From NCBI GenBank assembly GCA_947630815.1, contig CANRJD010000011.1, forward strand, positions 1 through 35,156: a stretch of 35,156 nt of DNA. The letters run 5' to 3'. Origin of the DNA: an uncultured Akkermansia sp. GTDB taxonomy: Bacteria; Verrucomicrobiota; Verrucomicrobiia; Verrucomicrobiales; Akkermansiaceae. A program made the position numbers and the translations under genes. The notes under the pieces were generated by a model that saw nothing but the letters and a program-made list of their open reading frames with translations, had not been told where the DNA came from and did no database searches. The stretch's first letter is position 1. The number at the start of each line of letters is the position of its first letter. Positions 8,017-18,855 of the stretch are shown one piece after another.

Positions 8017-8163
8017 ATGGGTGTACTATTGAGACGAGTGGTGATTGTGCTTGGACTGTTGGGGTGCATGTGCAGTATGAGCAGCTGCACAACGGTCACG
8101 CAGTTCTTGCATTATTTGCTGAACATACCTGGTCAACTACTCAACTCTGTCACACCGAGATGA
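8017..8163 (+). CDS. 48-aa small lipoprotein (absent from ORF track)
   Basis: ATG at 8017 to TGA at 8161-8163 gives MGVLLRRVVIVLGLLGCMCS... with an n-region of two Arg and a hydrophobic stretch. The Cys in SMSSC-TT fits a type II signal peptidase lipobox. The mature peptide would be only about 25 residues, with a hydrophobic/amphipathic stretch QFLHYLLNIPGQLLNSV. The stop overlaps the next start (ATGA at 8160-8163), which is good evidence that it is translated and coupled to the 131-aa lipoprotein. It would sit at the envelope. I do not recognise a named family. Confidence 0.7.
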   Translation: MGVLLRRVVIVLGLLGCMCSMSSCTTVTQFLHYLLNIPGQLLNSVTPR

Positions 8164-8555
8164 GAGGGAATCGACGAGTCATACTGGCGTTGCCGGTGGT
8201 TGCCGTGGTGGTGTCGTGTCAACAGGGTCCGCCTCCCAGGGGGAGTTTGGGCGTACGGACGTATTCGGATGCCGTGGTGCACATAGGGCAGGTGGATCCC
8301 GCGTATCAGGCCTATTTCCGTCCTCAAAATGCTGCCAATTATTCACTAAACGACCAGCGCCGAGCGTACATGGCAGCCGCGCAGACAGCGCGTACTCCGG
8401 TGCGCGCCTCGGATTATCATCCGGGGGATGTACGGCGCGTCGTGTCATCCAGTCGCAGGAGTCGCGTTTCCGGCAAGGCACGTGTGGTGCGGCGTAAATT
8501 GAAGAGTTCGCGGAGGCATGCTGTTGCCTCGCGCAAACGCTCGTCGAACCGCTGA
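8160..8555 (+). CDS. Basic 131-aa lipoprotein, hypothetical
   Basis: The start at 8160 overlaps the stop of the 48-aa lipoprotein gene. MRGNRRVILALPVVAVVVSCQQ is a lipoprotein signal with a lipobox-type VVSC. The central part contains YSDAVVHIGQVDPAYQAYFRP, and the last 45 residues are extremely basic (SSSRRSRVSGKARVVRRKLKSSRR...). A cationic tail on an envelope lipoprotein could bind LPS, peptidoglycan or nucleic acid (inference). The track's longer N-terminus lies in another frame of the upstream gene. The family is unknown. Confidence 0.75.
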   Translation: MRGNRRVILALPVVAVVVSCQQGPPPRGSLGVRTYSDAVVHIGQVDPAYQAYFRPQNAANYSLNDQRRAYMAAAQTARTPVRASDYHPGDVRRVVSSSRRSRVSGKARVVRRKLKSSRRHAVASRKRSSNR

Positions 8556-8575
8556 TTTTCACTCCCGATTCTCAC

Positions 8576-9239
8576 ATGGGAACGCTCTCGAAAAATGACG
8601 ATGTGTCAGAGGTTGCGCCCCTGCAGGACACAGCGACTGCCGAGATGATGCGGGGGAGTGATGATGTTGACGATCGGGGAATGAGGGAGCAGGAACTTTC
8701 ACGTAATTTGTTGGGTTCATTGTGGGGCAGTGGATTGCTTTTGCTATTGATCGGCGGGCTTTATGAGTTGTACGCGTGGAGCAGCGAGGGGCGTGCTCAT
8801 TGGCTGTATTCGGCATTGGTGGTCGCCGTGCCTTTGGTGGTCATTGTAGCGCATGTGCGGCGAATGCGTAGGCTGCGGCAGCCCATTTTTCGGCTGGGTT
8901 TTATCGTGTTTCTCGCAATGAATTCGCTGGTTTTGCCGGTTCTTTTCTATTTGCCAATGCTCTGGTTGAAGTTGTTTGGTCCATTCTTTGCCCTGGGGTA
9001 TGGGCTTAGTTTTTTGTGGTATGGAGCGACCTACAACAGCCTGCCTCATTTGTTGACAGCGAGTTTACTTGTGGTAGGAGCCGTGGTCGGCATCCCATTC
9101 TGCTATAGTTTAGCTCCGGCTTTGGGTGGAGCCGTTGTCTTCATCGCGGGTATTGCTGTTCTCGTGTTGGCGTATCGCATGGGTAAAATTCGGGAGGCAC
9201 GAGTTGCCGCCAAGATTCAGGCATTGCGCAAGCAGCAGC

Positions 9240-9262
<23 letters not shown>
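8576..9262 (+). CDS. Hypothetical multi-pass membrane protein
   Basis: This 228-aa protein begins 20 bp after the lipoprotein gene and is likely in the same transcript. A hydrophilic acidic N-terminus (about 1-45) precedes at least six hydrophobic segments, for example LLGSLWGSGLLLLLIGGLYELYA, WLYSALVVAVPLVVIVAHV, LGFIVFLAMNSLVLPVLFYLPMLWL and LGGAVVFIAGIAVLVLAYRMG. The C-terminus is a short basic helix (KIREARVAAKIQALRKQQLNRK). No transporter motif is recognised. Its 3' end overlaps the PfkB gene on the opposite strand by 23 bp. Confidence 0.75.
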
Positions 9263-12574
<3,312 letters not shown>

Positions 12575-12602
12575 TCAAAAAGTATAGGGGTGCCCAGGCC
12601 GG

Positions 12603-12666
12603 TTGATCACGTTCATTTCCGAGCGCGAAGAGCTGAGGTGGCAGTGCGCTCCGTGAGATGAATCAA
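12603..12666. other. Structured intergenic segment, function unknown
   Basis: The stretch 12541-12899 has no convincing gene. A long imperfect hairpin can be drawn: TTGA/TCAA, TTCAT/ATGAA and GAGCGC/GCGCTC in nested order, with internal loops. It could belong to a small RNA or a 5' leader, but I recognise no Rfam-type family and see no strong promoter. It is marked only as the content of this gap. Confidence 0.25.
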
Positions 12667-12744
12667 GTCGAACTGAATTTTAGGCTTGCAATATCAAAAT
12701 AGAGAAAAATTGCGCCTTAAATACCCTCTGTTTTGCGATTGTGG

Positions 12745-12773
12745 TGTACATCTCTTTTTGAAAGAGATGTACA
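12745..12773. repeat. 13-nt-arm perfect palindrome upstream of coiled-coil gene
   Basis: TGTACATCTCTTT-TTG-AAAGAGATGTACA, perfect arms. A shorter copy, ATCTCTTT-CAA-AAAGAGAT, lies at 12919-12937 in the other orientation, just inside the longer version of the coiled-coil ORF. The pair could be operators or RNA hairpins acting on that gene. Confidence 0.7.
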
Positions 12774-12899
12774 GCATAAAATGCGATAAATTTTTTTCAA
12801 TAAAGAATTTGTGTCTCGATGTGTCTGCGATAACAAACGAGTCTGATTGATGTTTTGTCATCTATCTCGTTTTTTCTAATATTTCAATGATAATACTTT

Positions 12900-14081
12900 A
12901 TGAAGCGAATCGGTGAACATCTCTTTCAAAAAGAGATATACTGGCGGAAATCGGGAGTTGAATCACCCGTTGAGAACCATATAAGCCACATGGAAAGAAT
13001 CATAAATATCATAGCGTTTGTTGTACTGTGTGTCGCAGTATATTTTGGAATCCAGTACTCGAGTCGAGCCGATGATGCAAGAAATGAGGCAGAGAGAATA
13101 CACAAACAGATAGAGGAACTTGAGTGCGATATCGAAGAAATCAGCCAAGAACAGGACAATCAGGATCTTGAGGGCTTGAAAGAAGAAAAAAGAGGATTAG
13201 ACGATACGATCTTTTCTTTGAAGGAGGATCTTGGAGTTGATGGTGGGGAGGGAGAAGGTGAAAAGCTGGTGCTGAAGAACAGACGGAGGAGGATGAGGAG
13301 GGTGAGACCGAAGAATAATTTTTTAAAAGAAGTTAGAAAAATGGGAGTATTCATACGAATTCTGGCTATAGTTGCTGCATTATGGGCGATTTTTGTATAT
13401 TACAAGGCGACGAAAAATGAGAAGCAACTGAGTAATAATCGAATCGAGTTGCGTGCGCTCCAAGAGAAGTATCATGATACACAGGCACGATGCGAAATAG
13501 CCATTGAGAAGAAAAATTTGCTTCGCGATGATATCAGGCTCAAGCAGAGAGAGGTGCGAAGCCTGCGGAAGAAACTCGCGGAAAAGCGCAATAATGACGC
13601 AAACAGGGAATGGCAGGAACGTGAGAAACAGGAGCGTGCAAGGCGGGAACGTAGGGCTCAGCAGGAAGAGGAAGAGCGTGCAAGCCGAGCACAGCGGGAA
13701 GAAAAAGAGCGTGCAAGGTGGGAGGTTCGGGAACAAGAACGGAGAATAGAATACGCTAGAGACCGATTGTTGAATCAAGTGACGCCACCCTATATCCCTT
13801 CTGATGAGATTCCCAAAAATGATTTTGGAACGATGGATAGATTGAATTCAGCTTGGAGCGCAACCATAAGGGGGTTGATTAGAGCGGCACAAAAAAGAGA
13901 TCGTAAAAAAATTCAAGAGTTGGTAAAGAAACTCCGCAAAACAGCAGACTCGGCTGATACTTTCCTAAAAGGCGCAAAATATACTCAGGAAACGGAAAAG
14001 GTCATTCAGGCAGTGTCTGACATACTTCAGGCGATCAAAGAGATACAAGAATTGCAAGGAAGAAGGAACTCGCAACGGTGA
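12900..14081 (+). CDS. Coiled-coil membrane protein, hypothetical
   Basis: 393 aa. Hydrophobic segment 1 (IINIIAFVVLCVAVYFGI) and segment 2 (FIRILAIVAALWAIFVYY, about 150-170) flank a Glu/Lys-rich helical loop. A long charged coiled coil (about 175-300) follows, rich in R/E/Q runs such as EREKQERARRERRAQQEEEE. The tail (about 310-393) has helices NSAWSATIRGLIRAAQKRDRKKIQELVKKLRKTAD. Two anchors and a coiled coil suggest a scaffold or envelope-spanning protein; no catalytic motif is visible. Codon usage is AT- and A-rich relative to its neighbours, suggesting acquisition. GATAAT ends 5 nt before ATG 12900; ATG 12990 (MERIINIIAF) is the alternative start and would leave the second palindrome outside the gene. 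Confidence 0.7.
   Translation: MKRIGEHLFQKEIYWRKSGVESPVENHISHMERIINIIAFVVLCVAVYFGIQYSSRADDARNEAERIHKQIEELECDIEEISQEQDNQDLEGLKEEKRGLDDTIFSLKEDLGVDGGEGEGEKLVLKNRRRRMRRVRPKNNFLKEVRKMGVFIRILAIVAALWAIFVYYKATKNEKQLSNNRIELRALQEKYHDTQARCEIAIEKKNLLRDDIRLKQREVRSLRKKLAEKRNNDANREWQEREKQERARRERRAQQEEEERASRAQREEKERARWEVREQERRIEYARDRLLNQVTPPYIPSDEIPKNDFGTMDRLNSAWSATIRGLIRAAQKRDRKKIQELVKKLRKTADSADTFLKGAKYTQETEKVIQAVSDILQAIKEIQELQGRRNSQR
12919..12937. repeat. Second, shorter copy of the ATCTCTTT palindrome
   Basis: ATCTCTTT-CAA-AAAGAGAT; it is the inverse orientation of the core of 12745-12773 and falls in the 5' codons of the 12900 start (HLFQKEI). Confidence 0.65.
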
Positions 14082-14105
14082 CAATGGGGTGACTTCTTAC
14101 GCAGA

Positions 14106-14134
14106 TTGACAAACGGCGGGGATTGCGATAGAGT
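14106..14134 (+). promoter_or_regulatory. purN promoter, leaderless geometry
   Basis: TTGACA, 17 bp, TAGAGT, then 9 nt to the ATG at 14144. Confidence 0.75.
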
Positions 14135-14143
14135 TTGTGGCGT

Positions 14144-14722
14144 ATGAAGACGCGACTTGCAGTGCTTGGCTCGGGTTCCGGGTCAAATTGCCAATCCATT
14201 TTCAACGCTATAGATGATGGGCGGTTGAATGCCGATGTCGTCATCGTGCTTTCTGACAATCCGGACGCTTTTATTCTGAAACGTGCGGCCCAGCGCGGCG
14301 TACCTGTCGGCATCCTGAATTGCCGCGGTTTCAAGAACAAGTTTCCGGAGGAAGAGCAGGCGGCTCTTGCCCGACAACTTCGGAAAATGCAGGTGGATCT
14401 GATTTGCCTAGCGGGCTTCATGCGTTTGGTGAAGCAACCCTTGCTGGATGTGTTTCCCCGCCGTATTCTGAACATTCACCCCGCCCTGTTGCCAAATTTT
14501 CCGGGTGTAGAGGCCTGGAAGCAGGCGCTGGAGGCAGGAGCTACCCAAACCGGCTGCACGGTGCACTATGTGGACGCCGGCATGGATACGGGCGAAATCC
14601 TCATGCAAGCCTATGTGCCCGTGCTGCCCGGAGACACGCCGGAATCGCTCCACGCACGCATTCAAGTGCAGGAGCATATTCTTTATCCGGCCGCCATTCA
14701 ATCAGCTCTCTCGCGACTCTGA
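14144..14722 (+). CDS. purN: Phosphoribosylglycinamide formyltransferase
   Basis: 192 aa, the normal PurN length. It transfers a formyl group from 10-formyl-THF to GAR in step 3 of purine synthesis. Visible are the N-terminal phosphate loop GSGSGSNCQSI and the catalytic Asn-His-Asp set: the conserved ILNIHPALLPNFPG (Asn and His) and the GCTVHYVDAGMDTGEIL loop with the Asp. The folate-site segment LAGFMRLV is also present. The start at 14144 (MKTRLAVLGSG) is preferred over the track start because it sits 9 nt past a TTGACA/TAGAGT promoter. The 3' end overlaps dedA on the other strand by 25 bp. Confidence 0.95.
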   Translation: MKTRLAVLGSGSGSNCQSIFNAIDDGRLNADVVIVLSDNPDAFILKRAAQRGVPVGILNCRGFKNKFPEEEQAALARQLRKMQVDLICLAGFMRLVKQPLLDVFPRRILNIHPALLPNFPGVEAWKQALEAGATQTGCTVHYVDAGMDTGEILMQAYVPVLPGDTPESLHARIQVQEHILYPAAIQSALSRL

Positions 14723-15360
14723 GTGTTGCCCGATTTCTCGCGCGTCATCCAGCGCATGAGCGCATAGAGCGCCGCCAGCAGAAACACACCGCCCACGATC
14801 AGCCCCGTTTCATCCTTCACGGCGTGAACCAGGGTCTCCGGGGACTTCAGGATATCCGGGTGCTCGCGGCCGACTTTATCACCAAACCACGCGAGCACGG
14901 CGCACCAGATGGCGGAACCGGAAATGGTGGCGAGGGAGAACGTGAGAAAATCCACGCGTGCCAGCCCGGCAGGGATGGAGATCAGATGACGCACCACGGG
15001 AAGGAAGCGTGAAAAGAAGATGCCTGGCGCCGAATAACGCTGCATGAATAATTCCGCTTTCGTCAGCTTGTGCTCCGGCATGAAGAACCATCTGCCAAAG
15101 CGCAAGATGAACGGGCGACCCACCCACAGCGCCATGGCGTACATGATGCATGAACCGACGTAAGAGCCCACTGTACCAGCCGCCACCACGCCCCAAAAAC
15201 TCATTGTCCCGTCCGGATGCGCAGCCAAAATCGCCGCAGGCGGCACCACCACCTCACTGGGTACCGGCAAGATAGAACTTTCCATCGCCATAAGCAAAGC
15301 CACTCCTGCGTAACCGAGGTCTTCAACCCACTGCATCCAGATGACCAGCCATTCGTGCAT
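14698..15360 (-). CDS. DedA-family membrane protein
   Basis: 220 aa. DedA/VTT (SNARE-associated) family proteins are inner-membrane flippases or transporters; some members recycle undecaprenyl phosphate. Family marks are MESSILPVPSEVVVPPAA (acidic re-entrant loop), GVVAAGTVGSYVGSCIMY and FFSRFLPVVRHLISIPAGLARVDFLTFSLAT with the conserved RFLPVVR. Several transmembrane helices are evident. The start at 15360 lies 6 nt after CATAAT; the track's eight extra residues overlap the promoter. It is divergent from lpxB with only 78 bp between start codons. A link to lipid-carrier handling alongside lipid A synthesis is plausible but inferred. Confidence 0.9.
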   Translation of the reverse strand: MHEWLVIWMQWVEDLGYAGVALLMAMESSILPVPSEVVVPPAAILAAHPDGTMSFWGVVAAGTVGSYVGSCIMYAMALWVGRPFILRFGRWFFMPEHKLTKAELFMQRYSAPGIFFSRFLPVVRHLISIPAGLARVDFLTFSLATISGSAIWCAVLAWFGDKVGREHPDILKSPETLVHAVKDETGLIVGGVFLLAALYALMRWMTREKSGNTQSRERAD

Positions 15361-15366
15361 GCGCCT

Positions 15367-15395
15367 ATTATGCCTGCCGGGCACTGGTTTGGAAA
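15367..15395 (-). promoter_or_regulatory. dedA promoter, leaderless geometry
   Basis: TTTCCA, 17 bp, CATAAT, then 6 nt to ATG 15360. Back to back with the lpxB promoter, 8 bp between the -35 boxes. Confidence 0.65.
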
Positions 15396-15403
15396 GACTT
15401 TTC

Positions 15404-15432
15404 TTGCTCCTTTACGTCGCTGATGCTAGAAT
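15404..15432 (+). promoter_or_regulatory. lpxB promoter, leaderless geometry
   Basis: TTGCTC, 17 bp, TAGAAT (preceded by TGC, extended -10), then 6 nt to ATG 15439. The usual start 7 nt past the -10 is the A of the ATG. Confidence 0.7.
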
Positions 15433-15438
15433 GCGTGC

Positions 15439-16557
15439 ATGAAATTCTATGTGGTGGCCGGCGAGAAAAGCGGCGATAAGCAGGGGGCTCTGCTCATGCA
15501 GGAGCTGCAGAAATTGCGCCCGGAAATTTCTTTCGCCGGACTGGGAGGCAGCCGCATGCACGCTCTGGCACCGGATTCCATCGAGGATTGGGCAGAGCAA
15601 GCCGCCGTTATCGGTGTGGTGGAAGTGCTGCGCCACGCGCGTTACTTCCTGCGGCGTCTCAAGGAGATGGAGGAGCGCATAGTGACCGACAAGCCGGATG
15701 CCCTGCTGCTCATCGATTATCCCGGCTTTAATCAGCGCCTTGCCAAGCGCGTGAGGGCACGCTGCCCGGGCATCAAAATCATCTGGTTCATCGCTCCCAT
15801 GGTGTGGGCCTGGCATAAAAGCCGCATTCCCAAGCTTGCCGCCATGCTCGATCTCATGCTCTGCACCTTCCCATTTGAGCGCCCCCTTTTTGAGAAGGCT
15901 GGTCTGCGCACCCGTTTCGTCGGTCATCCTTTGGCCGATGAAATCATGGCCACGCGCAATAGCGACGTCCGCGATGCGCAGCTTATAGGTTTTTTCCCCG
16001 GCTCCCGCAAGCGCGAGGTGGATCGCCATTTCCCCATCTTTCTGCAGGTGGCCACACGCTTGCGTTCCTTGCATCCGGAGTGGAAAATCGAGACTTCGGC
16101 CTCTTCCCCGGAGCTGTTGAAAAAAATGCAACGCATGGCGAACCGTGCCGGAGTGCCGGAGGATGTCCTGAACATCCGCTTGGGGAATTACCACTCCCTC
16201 ATGGATCGCGCGCAAGCCGCACTTGTGACCTCCGGAACCGCCACCTTGGAAGCGGCGCTGCACAATCTCCCCTTTGCCTTGGTTTACAAGGTGGCTTGGG
16301 GGACCTACCTGCTCGGTCGCTTGTTGCTCACCATCCGCTTCATCGGCATGGTCAATATTCTGGCGGATTCTGCCATCACGCGCGAGCTTATCCAGCACGA
16401 ATTTAACGCAACCAACTGCATTGCCGAGCTGGAGAGGCTCATGCAGCCATCCGAGCGTGATAAGACATTGCGCGACATGCACGCCGCAGTTTCTTGTCTA
16501 GCGCAGAGCAAGGGGGCTGCCGCTTCAGCCGCCCAGGAAATCCTTCAGCTCTTTTGA
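15439..16557 (+). CDS. lpxB: Lipid-A-disaccharide synthase
   Basis: 372 aa, GT-B glycosyltransferase of family GT19. It joins UDP-diacylglucosamine and lipid X to form the lipid A disaccharide at the inner face of the cytoplasmic membrane. Recognisable blocks are FYVVAGEKSGDKQGALLMQEL at the N-terminus and SFAGLGGSRMHA. The middle has LLIDYPGFNQRLAK, WFIAPMVWAWHKSRIPKLAAMLDLMLCTFPFE and FVGHPLADE. The C-terminal donor domain has FFPGSRKREVDRHFP and ALVTSGTATLEAALHNLPFALVYK. It shows that the organism makes lipid A. It is divergent from dedA; no other lpx gene is adjacent. Confidence 0.97.
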   Translation: MKFYVVAGEKSGDKQGALLMQELQKLRPEISFAGLGGSRMHALAPDSIEDWAEQAAVIGVVEVLRHARYFLRRLKEMEERIVTDKPDALLLIDYPGFNQRLAKRVRARCPGIKIIWFIAPMVWAWHKSRIPKLAAMLDLMLCTFPFERPLFEKAGLRTRFVGHPLADEIMATRNSDVRDAQLIGFFPGSRKREVDRHFPIFLQVATRLRSLHPEWKIETSASSPELLKKMQRMANRAGVPEDVLNIRLGNYHSLMDRAQAALVTSGTATLEAALHNLPFALVYKVAWGTYLLGRLLLTIRFIGMVNILADSAITRELIQHEFNATNCIAELERLMQPSERDKTLRDMHAAVSCLAQSKGAAASAAQEILQLF

Positions 16558-16582
16558 AGACCGGAGACGGCGAAGGCTTCGC

Positions 16583-16640
16583 CCATGTACGATGGACGAT
16601 TTGGAAAGTGAGTGCGCGTTGCGCGCGGGGATGCGAGGGG
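16583..16640 (+). repeat. Degenerate fragment of the 149-bp interspersed repeat
   Basis: CATGTACGATGGACGATTT followed by GAGTGCGCGTTGCGCGCGGGG keeps the order of the repeat unit (TATGTACGATTTACGATTT ... GTGCGCGTTGCGC) in the 192-bp gap between lpxB and the transglutaminase gene. The palindrome and T-run are lost. Confidence 0.5.
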
Positions 16641-16749
16641 AATGTGATGAAGCCGTGCGCGGGAGTGAGGACAGTGCGGATGCGCTGCCGTTTTCTCTAC
16701 TTTTCCGCTTTCCCCAAACGCGTTCGCGTTGGCAGATGGATCAAGATGG

Positions 16750-18129
16750 CTACTCCATCCCTTCTAGCCTCTCCTCCTCTTCGGCCTCTTGGCGCTTCTT
16801 TCGATTTTCATCCCCCGGAGCGCGGTATTTGATGCGGATGGCACAGGGGAAGAGGGGATCCTGATGGCACGAAATTTGGCCGGGGAGTTGCATGCCGTCA
16901 ATGATCGCACGCATTCTTTGATCGAACTGCCTCACTTCCTGAATCTCCTCGATCACCGCTACGATATCAATATCCTCTTCAAGGGTCTTCCCGGAGAAGA
17001 AATTTTTGAATGCAGCTTCTGTGGGGAAAGTCATCAACTCATTCTCCATGGCAAAAAGTCCGGTAAACTTCTCGTTAGGGAAGAGGCTCTTTTTCCATTT
17101 GCGACCTTTCTTCATCTGCTCATCTGACATATCGAACCACTCTCCCCCCCAAGTCGGGTCAACGTGCGCCCAGTGATCTCCCAGATAAACGAGATTCCAC
17201 GCATGACCTTCGTCGCTGTCTTTCATATCCCCGGCCATCATGCAGCATGGAATTCCTGCCATCTGAAGCAGCAGCCAATTTGCTTGCGCATACGAGTCAC
17301 ACACTCCTTTATGTTCAAGAATCATGTGCTTTCCATCCCATGCACTGTACTCTTCAGAGCAAGACCCGCCTTTCAGTGCGCTGGCAGGCAAAGAACCCGC
17401 CTGAATCAATTTGTGAGTGTTGTACGCTTGAAAGTCATATTCACAATTCTCAGCAAACCAGTTGAAAATAGCCTCCGTCATGATGCGCATACTTGGAGCA
17501 TCATCGAGCACCTCAGCTTTGGCCTCCGCCATCTTATCGACACTCATGCCCTCATCATCAATATCCTTCTTGATTTTCTCGAGCAATTCCTCAGCTACCT
17601 CCAACGCCTCTCTTTCCTTGGGTTTCAGCTCAACGCTGTCCGGGTCGCGGTAGGCTTTTAGAATGCGCACAACTGAAGTGTTTGTGATTTCGCAAAAAAG
17701 TTCCCTATCTTTGTCATTCTCGAGCGCCGGCTCCGTGCTTTTCTTTTTCTTCCGCTTGATTCGCGACGGTTGGCTATCTTTTTCCTCATTCAGAATCCTA
17801 TAGGTGGCTCCCATCCCTCCGAGACGATGCAAAGGTATAACGTCGAAGAACTCTTCCTCACTGAAATCCTCCCACAAGTTCTTGGGTAACTTGATCCGCA
17901 GATATTGTTCACAGGTGATGGCCCGTGTCAGCAATTCCTCGATGGCTTGTTGGTAATTTGCGGGGCAGACCAATTCCACGGAATCCATGTCCTCCTTTTC
18001 ACTTTCTCCCCCGTTCTTCTTGCTCCCGGCCCATACCATTGACGCGCTTACCGCCATGCAAACTCCCATCCGAACGATCCCTTTGATCGCTTGTTTCATG
18101 CCTATGATGTCTGTTATGCGTGTGAGCAT
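16750..18129 (-). CDS. Secreted transglutaminase-like protein
   Basis: 459 aa. The N-terminus MLTRITDIIGMKQAIKGIVRMGVCMAVSASMVWA fits a Sec signal peptide. Mid-protein there is a Lys-rich segment (SRIKRKKKKS). The C-terminal half has the transglutaminase-like core with a Cys-His-Asp triad: HKGVCDSYAQANWLLLQMAGI (Cys), DEGHAWNLVYLGDHW (His) and AHVDPTWGG (Asp). Such domains act as cysteine proteases, amidases or cross-linkers, often on peptidoglycan peptides or proteins. The charged C-terminal tail is ENRKKRQEAEEEERLEGME. The start at 18129 follows a TTGCGA/TATTGT promoter by 7 nt; ATG 18099 is an alternative. The substrate is unknown. Confidence 0.85.
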   Translation of the reverse strand: MLTRITDIIGMKQAIKGIVRMGVCMAVSASMVWAGSKKNGGESEKEDMDSVELVCPANYQQAIEELLTRAITCEQYLRIKLPKNLWEDFSEEEFFDVIPLHRLGGMGATYRILNEEKDSQPSRIKRKKKKSTEPALENDKDRELFCEITNTSVVRILKAYRDPDSVELKPKEREALEVAEELLEKIKKDIDDEGMSVDKMAEAKAEVLDDAPSMRIMTEAIFNWFAENCEYDFQAYNTHKLIQAGSLPASALKGGSCSEEYSAWDGKHMILEHKGVCDSYAQANWLLLQMAGIPCCMMAGDMKDSDEGHAWNLVYLGDHWAHVDPTWGGEWFDMSDEQMKKGRKWKKSLFPNEKFTGLFAMENELMTFPTEAAFKNFFSGKTLEEDIDIVAVIEEIQEVRQFDQRMRAIIDGMQLPGQISCHQDPLFPCAIRIKYRAPGDENRKKRQEAEEEERLEGME

Positions 18130-18136
18130 TGATGCC

Positions 18137-18165
18137 ACAATACCATTTTGCCCACCGTTTCGCAA
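18137..18165 (-). promoter_or_regulatory. Transglutaminase gene promoter, leaderless geometry
   Basis: TTGCGA, 17 bp, TATTGT, then 7 nt to ATG 18129. Confidence 0.65.
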
Positions 18166-18331
18166 GAAAAAACGCGAACTATCTACGATTTAATTCATTT
18201 GCGATTTGCGATTTTCTGGCGTTCCTCAAAAAACTCTCGACGCCATCGCTTTCCGGACGAATCGCTACCTAAACTGGTGCCCATTTTTCGACACATTGGA
18301 AGTATCAAGGCCATGACATCATGTCATGATC

Positions 18332-18820
18332 TTATTTTTTCTCGGAAGCTTGCTGCTCTAGAATCCTGTGAAAGACAAAATAATCATCCTGAGCTTTTCT
18401 GATCAAGCTGAACACTTTAGCGTATTTAGGATCTGTTTCTCTTTGGCTCCCCCAATAATAACATCTTGCAGAAGGAAAAGGTATCGCGCCTTTCTCCAAC
18501 ATAAGCGCCACCATCTCTTCATCATTTAAGTAAAAAGCAATCGAAAGCGGGGTCATCGTCGAGGTGCCCACGCTTAACATATCATTCAATTCTTCCGGAT
18601 GAGACCTGATGTGCTCCATTACCTTATCTCGTGAAACTTTTTCATCTCGATAGTCCAGTAAAAGAATCAGCATTGCGCTCTTATAGTGCCGTTTAGCACC
18701 GGGTACTGAGAATTCAGGATGATTGGGGTTTCCTGGACGATAAACGCACTGACCCTCCGCATACACGGAAGGAAGAAGCAGAGACAAGCCTACAAATGCG
18801 GTCAAAATATTCTTTTTCAC
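18332..18820 (-). CDS. Small secreted ankyrin-like protein, duplicate 1
   Basis: 162 aa from a GTG start. VKKNILTAFVGLSLLLPSVYAEGQ is a clean Sec signal peptide. The body has one or two degenerate ankyrin-like helices (STMTPLSIAFYLNDEEMVALMLEKGAIPF) and a charged tail. It is nearly identical to 20292-20780; differences cluster at SVGTS/SAHVS, CYYWGSQ/SYYWGAK and DDYF/DNYF. The track's 78 extra residues are upstream DNA: a TTGACC/CATAAC promoter ends 6 nt before the GTG. It is related in its C-terminal half to the 19175 gene. Function unknown; an accessory secreted protein. Confidence 0.8.
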   Translation of the reverse strand: MKKNILTAFVGLSLLLPSVYAEGQCVYRPGNPNHPEFSVPGAKRHYKSAMLILLLDYRDEKVSRDKVMEHIRSHPEELNDMLSVGTSTMTPLSIAFYLNDEEMVALMLEKGAIPFPSARCYYWGSQRETDPKYAKVFSLIRKAQDDYFVFHRILEQQASEKK

Positions 18821-18826
18821 AGGCTT

Positions 18827-18855
18827 GTTATGCCACACTAAAAGCCTTGGGTCAA
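18827..18855 (-). promoter_or_regulatory. Promoter of duplicate 1, leaderless geometry with GTG
   Basis: TTGACC, 17 bp, CATAAC, then 6 nt to the GTG at 18820. The 18856-19130 stretch upstream holds only the GGGAGG/CCTCCC hairpin (18884-18900) and no gene I can support. Confidence 0.55.
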
